DNA from: Marinomonas algicola
GTDB lineage: Bacteria > Pseudomonadota > Gammaproteobacteria > Pseudomonadales > Marinomonadaceae
Reading direction: 5' to 3'
DNA length: 64,000 nucleotides
NCBI RefSeq assembly: GCF_014805825.1
Contig: NZ_CP061941.1
Coordinates: 3,472,001-3,536,000, forward strand
Shown here: one piece after another, positions 25,344 through 35,503 of the stretch
How positions within the stretch are numbered: the first letter of the stretch is position 1
Layout of the letters: every line of letters begins with the position of its first letter
The notes under the pieces: model-generated
Seen by the model: only the letters and a program-made list of their open reading frames with translations
Told to the model about the DNA's origin: nothing
The model's database searches: none
Position numbers and translations under genes: made by a program

Positions 25344-26378
25344 GTGAAAACTGCAGTTATTACAGGTATTACAGGTCAAGATGCAGCTTATTTAGCTGAG
25401 TTATTATTAGAAAAAGGCTACACGGTGTATGGTACATATCGCCGTACAAGTTCAGTAAATTTCTGGCGTATAGAAGAGTTAGGGATAGAAAAAAATCCAA
25501 ACTTACACCTAGTAGAATATGATTTAACAGACTTATCTTCATCTATTAGATTACTACAAACGACGGAGGCGACTGAAGTATATAACCTCGCTGCTCAAAG
25601 CTTTGTTGGTGTTTCGTTCGATCAGCCACTAACAACCGCTGAAATTACGGCTATTGGCCCTGTAAATCTTTTAGAAGCTATTCGTATCGTCAACCCTAAA
25701 ATCAAATTTTATCAAGCTTCAACCTCTGAAATGTTTGGCAAAGTTCAAGCAATCCCTCAAATCGAAACAACGCCATTTTATCCAAGAAGCCCTTATGGTG
25801 TAGCCAAGTTGTATGCTCACTGGATGGTTATCAACTATCGTGAGTCCTATGATATTTTCGCTACTAGCGGTATATTATTTAATCATGAATCTCCCTTACG
25901 CGGCCAAGAATTTGTGACTCGTAAAATTACTGACAGTGTGGCTAAAATTAAGTTAGGCAAGCTAGAAACTTTAGAACTTGGTAATATGGATGCAAAACGG
26001 GATTGGGGTTATGCGAAAGATTATGTTGAAGGTATGTGGCGTATGCTACAAGCAGATAAGCCAGACACCTATGTCCTCGCAACAAACCGTACTGAAACAG
26101 TCCGCGATTTCGTTACTATGTCATTTAAAGCAGCCAACATTGAATTAGAGTGGTCTGGTAGTGAAGAAAATGAAATCGCAAAAAATGCTAAAACAGGTGC
26201 AATAGTAGTTAAAATAAACCCTAAATTTTACCGTCCAGCGGAAGTTGAATTATTGATAGGTAACCCTGAAAAAGCACAAAAAGAGCTAGGATGGACCCCT
26301 ACAACAACACTTGAAGAGCTTTGCTCTATGATGGTAGAGGCTGACTTACGGAGAAATGAAATTGGATTCTCATTTTAA
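25344..26378 (+). CDS. gmd: GDP-mannose 4,6-dehydratase, copy 1
   Basis: Gmd converts GDP-D-mannose to GDP-4-dehydro-6-deoxy-D-mannose using bound NADP. The 344-residue short-chain dehydrogenase-type enzyme has VITGITGQDAAYLAELLL at 5-22, YRRTSSVNFWR near 32-42, the catalytic STSEMFG and YGVAKLYAHW stretch (YxxxK), and FNHESPLRGQEFVTRKI. The start is a GTG at 25344, because the ATG two bases earlier is followed at once by a stop (ATGTGA); AAGGG lies about eight bases upstream. Its end overlaps the reductase gene by 23 bases. A second gmd is at 47541-48572. The codon use is more AT-rich than in that copy. Confidence 0.95.
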   Translation: MKTAVITGITGQDAAYLAELLLEKGYTVYGTYRRTSSVNFWRIEELGIEKNPNLHLVEYDLTDLSSSIRLLQTTEATEVYNLAAQSFVGVSFDQPLTTAEITAIGPVNLLEAIRIVNPKIKFYQASTSEMFGKVQAIPQIETTPFYPRSPYGVAKLYAHWMVINYRESYDIFATSGILFNHESPLRGQEFVTRKITDSVAKIKLGKLETLELGNMDAKRDWGYAKDYVEGMWRMLQADKPDTYVLATNRTETVRDFVTMSFKAANIELEWSGSEENEIAKNAKTGAIVVKINPKFYRPAEVELLIGNPEKAQKELGWTPTTTLEELCSMMVEADLRRNEIGFSF

Positions 26379-27264
26379 CAAACGAGTTCTAATTACTGGA
26401 ATTGGCGGCTTTACAGGCCGTCACTTAAAAAAGCATCTTGAAAGGCAAGGAATGAAGGTATACGGCACCACCTATACATCGTCTTCTATGGAAGATACAT
26501 TCCCTGCAAATATCACAGATGCAACCAGTATGGTTGATGTAATTAATAAAGTAGGTCCTGACTATATTATTCATTTAGCGGCTATTTCATTTGTTGGGCA
26601 CGGAGATGCCGCAGAGTTTTACCGTGTGAATGTAATCGGGACCGAAAATTTACTACAAAGTATTCTTAAATCTAACGCTAAAATTAAAAAAATAATTATC
26701 GCGAGTAGCGCTAATATTTATGGTAACAGTAATGTTGATCTAATTTCAGAAACATTACCACCTGAACCTGTAAATCATTATGCATGCAGCAAAATGGCTA
26801 TGGAAAAAATAGTCTCTAATTATTACAGTAAGTTGCCAATAATTATCACTCGCCCATTTAATTACACGGGTATAGGACAAGCTGAACATTTTTTAGTGCC
26901 TAAAATTGTTTCTCATTTCAAACAGCAGAAAAAAGAGATCGAGCTTGGTAACTTAGATGTTTACCGAGATTTTTCTTCTGTTGACTTTATAGTTGACGCT
27001 TACTGTAAACTATTAGGTTCTGATGCTAGTGGCCAAATATTTAATGTTTGCAGTGGTAGTAGCTACTCGTTGAAACAAATAATTGAACTACTTGAAACGC
27101 TCGCTGGTTACAAAATTAATGTTACAATCAACCCTAAATTTGTACGTGCCGATGAAGTAAAAAGAATTGCAGGAGATAATGGTAAATTATTGAATTTATT
27201 TCCAGAACTTAAAGTAGTTGAGCTAGTGGATATATTAAAAAAAATGTTGCATAAATGCAATTAA
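26356..27264 (+). CDS. rmd: NAD-dependent epimerase/dehydratase, probable GDP-6-deoxy-D-mannose reductase
   Basis: This 302-residue extended short-chain dehydrogenase has the nucleotide motif LITGIGGFTGRHLKKHL near 10-26, IIHLAAISFVGHGD near 72-85, and the catalytic Tyr-Lys pair in HYACSKMAMEK. It probably reduces the keto group of the Gmd product to give GDP-D-rhamnose (Rmd); a GDP-L-fucose-type or talose-forming enzyme cannot be ruled out. It overlaps gmd by 23 bases in another frame, so the two are coupled. The broken copy at 46507-47471 is its paralogue in the other gene module, which makes this the only intact reductase of its type in the window. Confidence 0.83.
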   Translation: MKLDSHFNKRVLITGIGGFTGRHLKKHLERQGMKVYGTTYTSSSMEDTFPANITDATSMVDVINKVGPDYIIHLAAISFVGHGDAAEFYRVNVIGTENLLQSILKSNAKIKKIIIASSANIYGNSNVDLISETLPPEPVNHYACSKMAMEKIVSNYYSKLPIIITRPFNYTGIGQAEHFLVPKIVSHFKQQKKEIELGNLDVYRDFSSVDFIVDAYCKLLGSDASGQIFNVCSGSSYSLKQIIELLETLAGYKINVTINPKFVRADEVKRIAGDNGKLLNLFPELKVVELVDILKKMLHKCN

Positions 27265-27363
27265 AAATAATATTTTCAAGATAAAACTAGACTTAATAAA
27301 ACCTAAACCTATGCACTTAATTTAATATAAAAGATAAAAATTTATCTATTTTTGGGAGATTTT

Positions 27364-28224
27364 ATGTTAACAGAAAATGACGTTATCCAAGCTTATTTGA
27401 ATTTATTCGATAGAGAACCTGAGAATTCAGAAGTAATTACTAAATGGATGAATATATGTAAGGATAATCAAACATTGAATAAAGCACTTATGTCATCTAA
27501 AGAATATAGAAAAAAAACGCCTAAAACCATAACATTTCATTTCGGCTTTCATAAAACAGGCACTACCTCCATTCAAACTTGGCTGGAACTAAATAAAAGA
27601 CATATATTAAATAATGCTTATGTTTATAACCTTCACAATGGTAGTTCTAACCCTCTTAAATTCGCATGTAATAATTTTGAGCTGGGGAATGGTCAATTAA
27701 AAGCCATTGATAATGTCTGTTCGATAATGAAAGATCAGATTGATAGCTTTAGACAAAATAATATAATTTACACTGATGAAACTACTCTAGGTTTACCTCT
27801 TGGATTTTCAACTCGTAATAAAGACTATACACAATCTGATGTTTATCCAATATCGCCAATACTTTTAGATCAAATATTGAGCAACTTCACTGAATATAAA
27901 GTAAATGTTATTGTAATGGTTCGGCAATATGATAACTGGTTGAAAAGCATATGGAATCAAATGTTTAAACAGTCTAGCTTTGATGGAGGGTTTGATGACT
28001 TTAAAAAAGAATTTATGAGAGAAAGAAATTTAGACACGGTATCGAGTGAATTAAAATCTATTTCAAATAAATTTTCAAATGTAACCTTCTATTCACTTCA
28101 ATTTGAAAAAGAATTCGAAACAAATGATGTGAAAGATTTTAATTTTTTTAAAATATGTCAAATCCCTAGTGAAGTTCTAAGTAAATGCACAACCTCATTG
28201 ACAGTGGAAAATAAATCAATATAA
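27364..28224 (+). CDS. Sulfotransferase-like protein with N-terminal DUF4214-like segment, possibly truncated
   Basis: The first 50 residues (AYLNLFDREPENSEVITKW, ALMSSKEYRKK) resemble the short helical repeat of DUF4214 proteins. The rest starts with ITFHFGFHKTGTTSIQTWL (Lys64), a sulfotransferase PAPS-binding loop like that of the gene at 1313-2878, and VIVMVRQYDNWLKSIWNQ near 180-197 fits the 3'-phosphate-binding segment. I chose the ATG at 27364, which has GGGAG five bases upstream; an in-frame TTG at 27352 is less likely. The protein ends rather abruptly after about 230 residues of this domain, and a stretch at 28550-28667 could be a remnant of its C-terminus. The gene is strongly AT-rich. 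Confidence 0.62.
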   Translation: MLTENDVIQAYLNLFDREPENSEVITKWMNICKDNQTLNKALMSSKEYRKKTPKTITFHFGFHKTGTTSIQTWLELNKRHILNNAYVYNLHNGSSNPLKFACNNFELGNGQLKAIDNVCSIMKDQIDSFRQNNIIYTDETTLGLPLGFSTRNKDYTQSDVYPISPILLDQILSNFTEYKVNVIVMVRQYDNWLKSIWNQMFKQSSFDGGFDDFKKEFMRERNLDTVSSELKSISNKFSNVTFYSLQFEKEFETNDVKDFNFFKICQIPSEVLSKCTTSLTVENKSI

Positions 28225-28679
28225 CGTATATTGTTTTTATATATCGAACATTATATTTTAAATATCTTATTATAATGCACAATACATAAATTTAATAAAA
28301 AATAAAAAATAAAAAATAAAAAATAAAAAATAAAAAATAAATTATTTAATCTTTCTGTAATAGTTCAATGAAAATTAGAATTTATTTTCGATAGAAAATT
28401 AATAATCTTCTACTTTTTTAGACATTTTTAATGGACATGATTTATTATGTAATAATATCAACTAATTATTGCCCAATAAAATTTATAAAATTCAAGCGGC
28501 AACCACTAAATGAAAACAGATATTTTTCTATGTTTGATATTAAAATTCTCGAATTAAATTCAAGTTAAATAATTTAGATATTCCATACACCTATAATAAT
28601 CGTATTAAAAACACACTAATTAGAGTTGGTATTTTCAAATTTTCCTTTTTAAATAGAATTAATAAAGTTGGAACATCAT
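28225..28679. other. AT-rich gap with a heptamer repeat and a possible gene remnant
   Basis: No intact gene is seen. Six perfect copies of TAAAAAA lie at 28296-28337. From about 28550 to the large glycosyltransferase start, one plus-strand frame without a start codon reads NNLDIPYTYNNRIKNTLIR and then GIFKFSFLNRIN. This has the look of the C-terminal tail of a sulfotransferase, perhaps lost from the gene ending at 28224. Confidence 0.4.
28296..28337. repeat. Short tandem repeat (TAAAAAA)x6
   Basis: Six exact 7-base units in an intergenic region upstream of the 1235-residue glycosyltransferase. The copy number of such repeats can change by slippage, so it might alter promoter spacing, although no promoter was identified. 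Confidence 0.9.
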
Positions 28680-31600
28680 ATGAGAATCTGGGTAGATGGA
28701 CAGTGTTTTCAAACGTCAAGTAATATTCGCGGAATTGGTCGATATGTTATCGATTTTATACGAGAATTATCTATTAACGATATTGAAATTATTATTTCAT
28801 TAAATGGATCTATACAACAAGAAGCAATTTCAGCCTGTAATTACTTAAAGGGATGTATTCCTAATATTATAGTAAAAATATGGTATGGCACTACCCATAG
28901 CCCAGAAAGTATTGCAGGGTATACACTAGAAAGAATGTTGGATGAAGAAATACTTACTGCACATGTTAATGCTATAAAACCTGATATTGCATTGTCAGCA
29001 AGCCCATTTGAGGGGGTTTCAGATCACACGTCTCCCTTTATTAAAGTAAAAAATTTAGTCAATATTAAAACCATTTGTATTTTCTATGATGCAATTCCTT
29101 ATCGCTTTCCCGATACTTATTTACAAAATTTAAATACTAAAAAATCTTACTTACGTCGGCTTGATGAGCTTGAAAATTTTGACACAGTACTTTGTATTTC
29201 AGATTTTACAAAAAATGAATATATAGATATTTTTAATAAAACTAACTGCACGACAATTTCAGCAGGCATATCAAATGAGTTTAATCAGCTCATTAATGAG
29301 TGGGTTTACGACGAAAATTCTATAGGAGCATTATTAAACCGTTATATTGTGTATGTAGGCGGATTAGATTGGCGTAAAAATATACCTTGTTTAATAGAGG
29401 CTATGGCTCATTTACCAGAATGCCAATCAGGGAAATTAAAGATAATACTTGTAGGAAGCTTTTCTGACATTCATATTCAACCTCTTAGAGATATTTTTGA
29501 TGGTTATAATATCCCTCAAGAGTGTTTGGTGACGACAGGCTATATCGAAGATAACGAGCTAATTGACATATATAAAAATGCATTAGTTGCTGTGCAACCT
29601 TCTCGTATGGAAGGGTTTGGATTAGGAGCTTTAGAAGCAATGGCTTGCGGGACACCTTTTATATCTGCATTCGGTGGTGCTGTCGCTGAGGTGGTACAAA
29701 ATGAAGAGCAAATGTTTGATCCAGATTCATCTGATAGCCTTACTAAATTGCTCAAAAAGCTAATATCAGATGATACGTTTAGAGGTGAAATAATTGAGCA
29801 TGGTTATCTACGTACAAAAGAGTTTTCGTGGGAAAAAACAGCTGCTATTACGATGCGTGAGTTTAAGGTATTGGTTAAAGATAAACTTGATACAAGCATT
29901 AAATCAGAAAATACGTTGTCTGTAGTTGAAGATGCTCCTCGCTTAATTATGGATGTTACGTCAACAGCTCAAAGCCCTATATTATCTGGCATACAGCGTG
30001 TAATGCATAATATATCAAATGCAATGCTGGATCAAAATAAGACTTCAGACACAAAAGTGGTGTTAAGTTACAGCCAAAATACAAAAGATTGGTATCAATT
30101 AACAAACTTAAATAAAGAGTCTGTTGAGCTAAGCCCATTTAATAGAATTACATATAACCAAAATGATTCATATTTATTATTGGATAGCTCTTGGACCTTT
30201 CTTGAAGGGCAAGGACAGCGATTAACCGATGCGTTAGTTATGGGGCAGGAAGTAGTGCATGGAGTTTACGATATAGGACCTTTAACCATGTCGGCCATGA
30301 CCTCTGAAGGCATGCCGCCTGCTTTTAGACGTTGGATTGAATTTATTCTCGGGTATTCAACCGGAATTGTTTGTATTTCAAAAGCGGTTGCCGATGAAAT
30401 GTATCAGTTAATACAAGATATAAAATTACCCCGCCCAATGAAAATTGGTTACTTTAGACTCGGAGCTGATTTCTCTGATGCAAAGCCTGATGTTACTGAG
30501 CTTAATTTTATTAAAACCCGCCCAACTTTTTTAATGGTAGGTACCATAGAACCCCGGAAAGGGCAATATTATGGCTTGAAAGCGTTTGAGCAACTTTGGG
30601 ATCGTGGAGTTGATGTTAATTTAATTATTATTGGTAAAGCAGGCTGGGACACTAAAATGTTCCAACTTGCTCTTGAACATCATCCCCAAAAGGATAAACG
30701 ATTATTTTGGTGTGAAGGAGTATCCGATGCAGGATTAGCTGCAGCTTACGATGAAGCTGATGCACTTATTATGACCTCTTATCTTGAAGGGTTTGGTTTG
30801 CCCGTTGTTGAGGCCGGCTTACAGAATACTCCAGTTATATTGTCTGATCTTCCTGTATTCCGTGAAGTTGGCAAAGGGACCCCAAAAGCGAGTTACTTCA
30901 TTCCGGGCTCCATTAACGGTTTAGCGCAGGCCGTAGAAAAATTTCTTAACGAAGAACTAGAAATTGATTTCAGAGATGTTGATGTTAAATGGCCTACATG
31001 GGGAGAAAGCGCCCTTGAGTTAAAAGAAGTGGTTCTTAATAATAATTGGTATAAATATTATGAACCAGAACAGGTATTCCCTAATGTACAGCTTAATGAT
31101 ATTGGCAAGGTAACATTAGTTAGAAAGCTATCTGAACATGAAACTCAGCATAAGTTAACGATAATCGAAGGACCTTTTTTATCAGATGATGGTAGTCATT
31201 TACGTATAGCTGTAGCAGTTAAAAATAACAGCAATACCTTATGGTCTAGTAATATTGGTGTGTCTGATAGTCTTGGTATCAATTTAAGTTATCATTTATA
31301 TGATAAAGGCGGTGACTGTATATTTTATGATAACCCGCGTACGGTGATTCCTTTTGTATTACCACCAGGTCAAGAAATTATAATGCCAATTAGAATAAAC
31401 TCTGACTGTCTTACAAAAGGCGTTTATTCAGCAGGAATTGAATTAGTACAAGAGGATGTACGCTGGTTTGGTAATGAGCAAAAAATTAAGTTGACTAAGC
31501 CCTTTGTTGAAAATAATGACATTGTGGAACTGGTACCAGGAAAAGAAACAAAGGTACCTCAATTAATTTATTTCAGAGGGCCATTCGGAAACTCTTTAAA

Positions 31601-32387
31601 CACAGAGCAATATTTTCTTTTTTCTGTTATTAATTCAGATAAATATACCTTACATTATGACCATGACTCAATGAGTCAATTTTCTTACGCATTAATTGAT
31701 GCTGAAGGCAATAAAACGCAAAAAGGTGTTTGGTCTGTTAGCCATTTTGATTTTATAGAAGCGTACAATTCAGGTTTTATTAGCTTATTTACGGATACTC
31801 AGCATATTCAGAATTCAAAATTCCTGTCTATTACCTTTAAAGAACACACTTGGAATTTTGACCTAGAAACAAAAGCAATAAAACACATTAAATCTCAGAG
31901 TAAAATACACCATAAAGCGAATAACTTTCACTGGATAGAAAAACTGGTTGGGAAAGAGTTAAGAAAAAAAGAAATACTTCATTCCTTTTCCCCAAACAGC
32001 CCTCTCACGATGAGAGGTTTTAATGCAATAGAGGAGTCACATGTATGGATGGCAGACATATCAGGTGAAATCGATATTAACTCGCTTGTTGATAAAAATA
32101 CTATAATAACTCAGATCAAAGTTGTTTGTTCACCATTACCTAGTGCCTTAGACACTATTGAGCTCCGCTTATCTATAGGAGATACATTACTTAACAAAAT
32201 CCCCTTATCCAATGACTTTATGGAGTACAATTTTGATATTGACATAGATAACTTTAAAAATATTGTAAACAATAACTATCGAATTAAATTTTCTACAAAT
32301 CATCACTACAAAGAAGAGAATGGAGAACGGATGTTGTCCATTTGTTTTGCAAACATATCACTTAATATTTTAGAGTTAATCGACTGA
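28680..32387 (+). CDS. Large bifunctional GT4 glycosyltransferase with C-terminal carbohydrate-associated region
   Basis: The protein (about 1235 residues from the ATG at 28680; an in-frame TTG at 28668 adds four) contains two GT-B glycosyltransferases of family GT4. The first (about 1-405) begins MRIWVDGQCFQTSSNIRGIG and has YVGGLDWRKNIPCLIEAM and SRMEGFGLGALEAMACGTPF. The second (about 425-800) has FLMVGTIEPRKGQYYGLKAF and TSYLEGFGLPVVEAGLQNTP. In each, the E-x7-E nucleotide-sugar motif is intact. The remaining 430 residues are beta-rich; the section with GINLSYHLYDKGGD and PFVLPPGQEI looks like the carbohydrate-binding fold of ABC O-antigen exporters. No membrane segments. It probably adds two successive sugars, mannose or rhamnose by context. 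A terminator-like hairpin follows. Confidence 0.88.
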   Translation: MRIWVDGQCFQTSSNIRGIGRYVIDFIRELSINDIEIIISLNGSIQQEAISACNYLKGCIPNIIVKIWYGTTHSPESIAGYTLERMLDEEILTAHVNAIKPDIALSASPFEGVSDHTSPFIKVKNLVNIKTICIFYDAIPYRFPDTYLQNLNTKKSYLRRLDELENFDTVLCISDFTKNEYIDIFNKTNCTTISAGISNEFNQLINEWVYDENSIGALLNRYIVYVGGLDWRKNIPCLIEAMAHLPECQSGKLKIILVGSFSDIHIQPLRDIFDGYNIPQECLVTTGYIEDNELIDIYKNALVAVQPSRMEGFGLGALEAMACGTPFISAFGGAVAEVVQNEEQMFDPDSSDSLTKLLKKLISDDTFRGEIIEHGYLRTKEFSWEKTAAITMREFKVLVKDKLDTSIKSENTLSVVEDAPRLIMDVTSTAQSPILSGIQRVMHNISNAMLDQNKTSDTKVVLSYSQNTKDWYQLTNLNKESVELSPFNRITYNQNDSYLLLDSSWTFLEGQGQRLTDALVMGQEVVHGVYDIGPLTMSAMTSEGMPPAFRRWIEFILGYSTGIVCISKAVADEMYQLIQDIKLPRPMKIGYFRLGADFSDAKPDVTELNFIKTRPTFLMVGTIEPRKGQYYGLKAFEQLWDRGVDVNLIIIGKAGWDTKMFQLALEHHPQKDKRLFWCEGVSDAGLAAAYDEADALIMTSYLEGFGLPVVEAGLQNTPVILSDLPVFREVGKGTPKASYFIPGSINGLAQAVEKFLNEELEIDFRDVDVKWPTWGESALELKEVVLNNNWYKYYEPEQVFPNVQLNDIGKVTLVRKLSEHETQHKLTIIEGPFLSDDGSHLRIAVAVKNNSNTLWSSNIGVSDSLGINLSYHLYDKGGDCIFYDNPRTVIPFVLPPGQEIIMPIRINSDCLTKGVYSAGIELVQEDVRWFGNEQKIKLTKPFVENNDIVELVPGKETKVPQLIYFRGPFGNSLNTEQYFLFSVINSDKYTLHYDHDSMSQFSYALIDAEGNKTQKGVWSVSHFDFIEAYNSGFISLFTDTQHIQNSKFLSITFKEHTWNFDLETKAIKHIKSQSKIHHKANNFHWIEKLVGKELRKKEILHSFSPNSPLTMRGFNAIEESHVWMADISGEIDINSLVDKNTIITQIKVVCSPLPSALDTIELRLSIGDTLLNKIPLSNDFMEYNFDIDIDNFKNIVNNNYRIKFSTNHHYKEENGERMLSICFANISLNILELID

Positions 32388-32393
32388 TTAAAG

Positions 32394-32440
32394 TTGATAC
32401 CCTTTTTTGTTTGTAACAAAGAAGGGTATCAAGCAAAAAT
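32394..32440. terminator. Bidirectional terminator between convergent glycosyltransferase genes
   Basis: TTGATACCCTT (32394-32404) pairs perfectly over 11 bases with AAGGGTATCAA (32422-32432), with an A- or T-rich tract on either side. It lies between the ends of the genes at 28680-32387 and 32461-35232. Confidence 0.85.
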
Positions 32441-32460
32441 AATATCTATTCACGTCTCTA

Positions 32461-35232
32461 TTATTTTTTTGAATAAATCCCAACACTGGAAAATATTTTT
32501 TTAAATACTTGTTTACCATGTAAAAATGAATAATTCATATCTACTAATAATTGACTATTTTCAGAAAATTTATGCCATAAAACGTGGTCATCGTATAATT
32601 TAATAATTGAATCGACCCACTCTTCTGGTGAATGTGCAATAAGAGTACTGATACCATGAGTTAAGCCCGTACCTTCTGCCGCCACATTCGTTAATACTGT
32701 CGGTAAATGATAAGCCATTGACTCTAATACTTTACCTTTTATCCCTGCTCCAGAAAGTAAAGGGGCAACAAACACTCGATGGTTATGATATACATCATCT
32801 AAGGATTCAGAGAAACCAACCATCCTAATATTTTCAGCTGTACACTCTTTATATTCTATTGGCATCTTACTACCATAGACATAAAGTATAATATCAGGTC
32901 GCTTTTTCTCAAGTAGAGGCATTATTTCGTCATTCAAAAACTCAACAGCTTCCCGGTTAGGAAGGTGATTAAATCCACCAAGGAAGGCAATGCCATGACG
33001 CTCTAAAAAATCTTTTCCTTTATTTTTTTCTTCAAGCACCCAAGGGGTAATATGAAGTTTATCTGATTCTGAAATATGACTTGTTATGACAGCATGTTCA
33101 GTAGCGTTATAACAAAGAATGGCATCTACCTTTTGACATACGGATAACTCTTCCTCTCGAGTTTTTAGCGAATTATCAAGAAGCTCTTTATTATCTTTTT
33201 TCTTTAAGGCTAATCTCATCTCTCTCAAAAAGTGTAGATCCGAATTATTAAAAATAATTTTCGCTCTGGAATTTTTACGAATATAGTCAATGTAATCTTT
33301 AGCAATATGATAACGTGTAATATAAACAGCATTAAATTCATTAAGACGTCTTTCCAGCACCTGATTAACACTTAAATAGAAGGGTGTATAAAGGACCTCT
33401 ATACCCATTTTTTGGAGATGGGCAGTATGCGCACCTAAATGTGCCAAATTAGCAGGGACAAAAGTCACTTTAAAACCTAATGACTGCATTAATTTCATTT
33501 CTTGAATGGCGGCATAACTGCCTGCATCTTGATTTTGTATAGGCGTTGCATAATCGATAACGAGTATGCGTTGATCTGCATGACGGTCTTTTTTAAGAGG
33601 CAATAAGTCATGATGCGGGATGCCGTTATCGCAATACTCAGAAAACCACTTTTCACAAAAAAGACTTGCATTTATAGCTTGGTATTTTTTTAACCCCTCA
33701 GAAATATCTTTTCCATGAGACAGCCCTTCGAAGTGAATGACTTCTGAATGAGGTACATAAACCACTTTATACCCAAAAGATCTCACTTTAAATGAAAGAT
33801 CCGTATCTTCATAATAGCAAGGACTAAATTCATCACTAAATAGACCAACTTCTTCCCAAACAGATTTTTTAATACATAAAGCCGCTCCTGTTATATAATC
33901 TACTTCCCTAGAATAATTATATTCAGGCAAAAGAGCATTTTGATTTCGCCCGACATTCCAAGGATCGCCATTCCCCCAGATAATTCCACCAGCCTCTTGT
34001 AAAGTGCCATCCGAGTTAAGTAATTTTGACCCCGTTATTGCTATTGATTGATCTTCATCATGTTTATTAATCAGCTCATCAATCCAAAAAGAAGTTACTT
34101 CTGTATCATTATTGAGAAAAATAATATATTCCCCTTTAGCGTATTTACTAGCTTCATTACAATTTTTTAAAAAACGTAAATTCACAGAAGTTCGCGACAC
34201 TATCAAGTTTTCAATAATTGATTCGGCTTCGGAGGTTAAATCAGTAGAGCAGTCATCCGCTAAAATTACTTCATATGGTGTTTTGTTAAAGGCTAAAGCT
34301 ATGGATGCGATACAATGATAGGTTAGCGCAAATTTATTAAAAGCGGGGATAATAATTGAAACTTTTGGAAAAGCCGTTTTTGGTAGTATAATTTTAGAGA
34401 ATTCCGTTCTACCTTCATATCCTTCAACAACTACTGTGTGATATGTAAGAATATTCTGAATATCTGAATATCTTTTATTATTAACCATTGCTTCTAATTG
34501 ATAATTTAATGATTCATATCTTGTGCTAGATTGCTTTGAAAGAGATAGTATTCTAGGGGTTCTGAAGCTATCTTTTAGGTAAGTCCATGGAGTCTTAATT
34601 GGTTTAATATTAACTATTAGTGTCGCAATAATTTGTGTCATTCCTTTAACTGAAACCTTAATAAGGTGATCATTTCCATCATGAAAATGAATTGGTAGTT
34701 TAAATTCAACTTTACTGTATTTTTTATGATCACTTAAGAAAATTTCACTTATTATCTCATCAAAAGAATAGATGCAAACTATATTATTGCTGAGGTTCTT
34801 ATTAGAAACAACATTAAAAAGTATATATCCATTTTCTTCACGAAAATCATCAACACAAAAATTTTGGCTCACACTAGAATATTCATAACTTCCATTCTCT
34901 ATTGTTTGCCTCGTAGTAGCTTCTACAATACTATAGCTAATTACGTCTTTATTATTATTTGGTAGCTCTTCTATATCAATTTTAAATGCATGATTACCCT
35001 TACCAATATTAGCATTAAGCAAGTCTTCCCTATAGCCATTCGCTAAACCGGCGCCAACTAATCGACCATCAGCAATTAAGTTTATATTTAAAGGTTCAAT
35101 ATTACTTGGATCATATGCCCAGCCATAGGCAATTCCAGCTTCAATCAAATCAATAGAACCATGTAAAGTTCTTTTTATGTTTAATAAAGCATTTTCAGCT
35201 TTAACTTTTGATGTCTCTTGTTCACTTGACAT
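32461..35232 (-). CDS. Glycosyltransferase with GW-type domain, GT2 domain and GT4-like domain
   Basis: The 923-residue protein starts with a domain (about 22-95) reading LIEAGIAYGWAYDPS and YREDLLNANIGKGNHAFKI, shared with 3012-4127 and 36103-38727. A GT2 domain follows (about 290-540): VSIIIPAFNKFALTYHCI, EVILADDCS, IFLNNDTEV in the DxD position, and FSPCYYEDTDLSFKVRSFG. The C-terminal third (about 570-915) is GT-B-like with AFLGGFNHLPNREAVEFL and APLLSGAGIKGKVLESMA. It is convergent with the large double GT4 gene and stands 271 bases from the methyltransferase operon. Two transfer activities in one polypeptide are likely. It is AT-rich compared with the operon at 35504-41557. Confidence 0.88.
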   Translation of the reverse strand: MSSEQETSKVKAENALLNIKRTLHGSIDLIEAGIAYGWAYDPSNIEPLNINLIADGRLVGAGLANGYREDLLNANIGKGNHAFKIDIEELPNNNKDVISYSIVEATTRQTIENGSYEYSSVSQNFCVDDFREENGYILFNVVSNKNLSNNIVCIYSFDEIISEIFLSDHKKYSKVEFKLPIHFHDGNDHLIKVSVKGMTQIIATLIVNIKPIKTPWTYLKDSFRTPRILSLSKQSSTRYESLNYQLEAMVNNKRYSDIQNILTYHTVVVEGYEGRTEFSKIILPKTAFPKVSIIIPAFNKFALTYHCIASIALAFNKTPYEVILADDCSTDLTSEAESIIENLIVSRTSVNLRFLKNCNEASKYAKGEYIIFLNNDTEVTSFWIDELINKHDEDQSIAITGSKLLNSDGTLQEAGGIIWGNGDPWNVGRNQNALLPEYNYSREVDYITGAALCIKKSVWEEVGLFSDEFSPCYYEDTDLSFKVRSFGYKVVYVPHSEVIHFEGLSHGKDISEGLKKYQAINASLFCEKWFSEYCDNGIPHHDLLPLKKDRHADQRILVIDYATPIQNQDAGSYAAIQEMKLMQSLGFKVTFVPANLAHLGAHTAHLQKMGIEVLYTPFYLSVNQVLERRLNEFNAVYITRYHIAKDYIDYIRKNSRAKIIFNNSDLHFLREMRLALKKKDNKELLDNSLKTREEELSVCQKVDAILCYNATEHAVITSHISESDKLHITPWVLEEKNKGKDFLERHGIAFLGGFNHLPNREAVEFLNDEIMPLLEKKRPDIILYVYGSKMPIEYKECTAENIRMVGFSESLDDVYHNHRVFVAPLLSGAGIKGKVLESMAYHLPTVLTNVAAEGTGLTHGISTLIAHSPEEWVDSIIKLYDDHVLWHKFSENSQLLVDMNYSFLHGKQVFKKIFSSVGIYSKK

Positions 35233-35503
35233 TTTATATTTCCATAATGAATCAATTAATCAACTTAAATGTGACTTTTAAATTTGATAAACACTTAAAA
35301 AAGCAAGAATAAAAAATATAATATAGTAATTTTAATTAACATAAACCTTAACCGTGATAAGGTATATCTCTTTCATACTAGTACATTATTATAAAGAAAT
35401 GGCTGTATATCGAGAAAACTGGATATTCTATTTTCCACTAAAATAACACCATCAAAATCCTGTGAGAAGTTTGTTTTAGAGTTCAATATTAACTAAATTA
35501 GTT

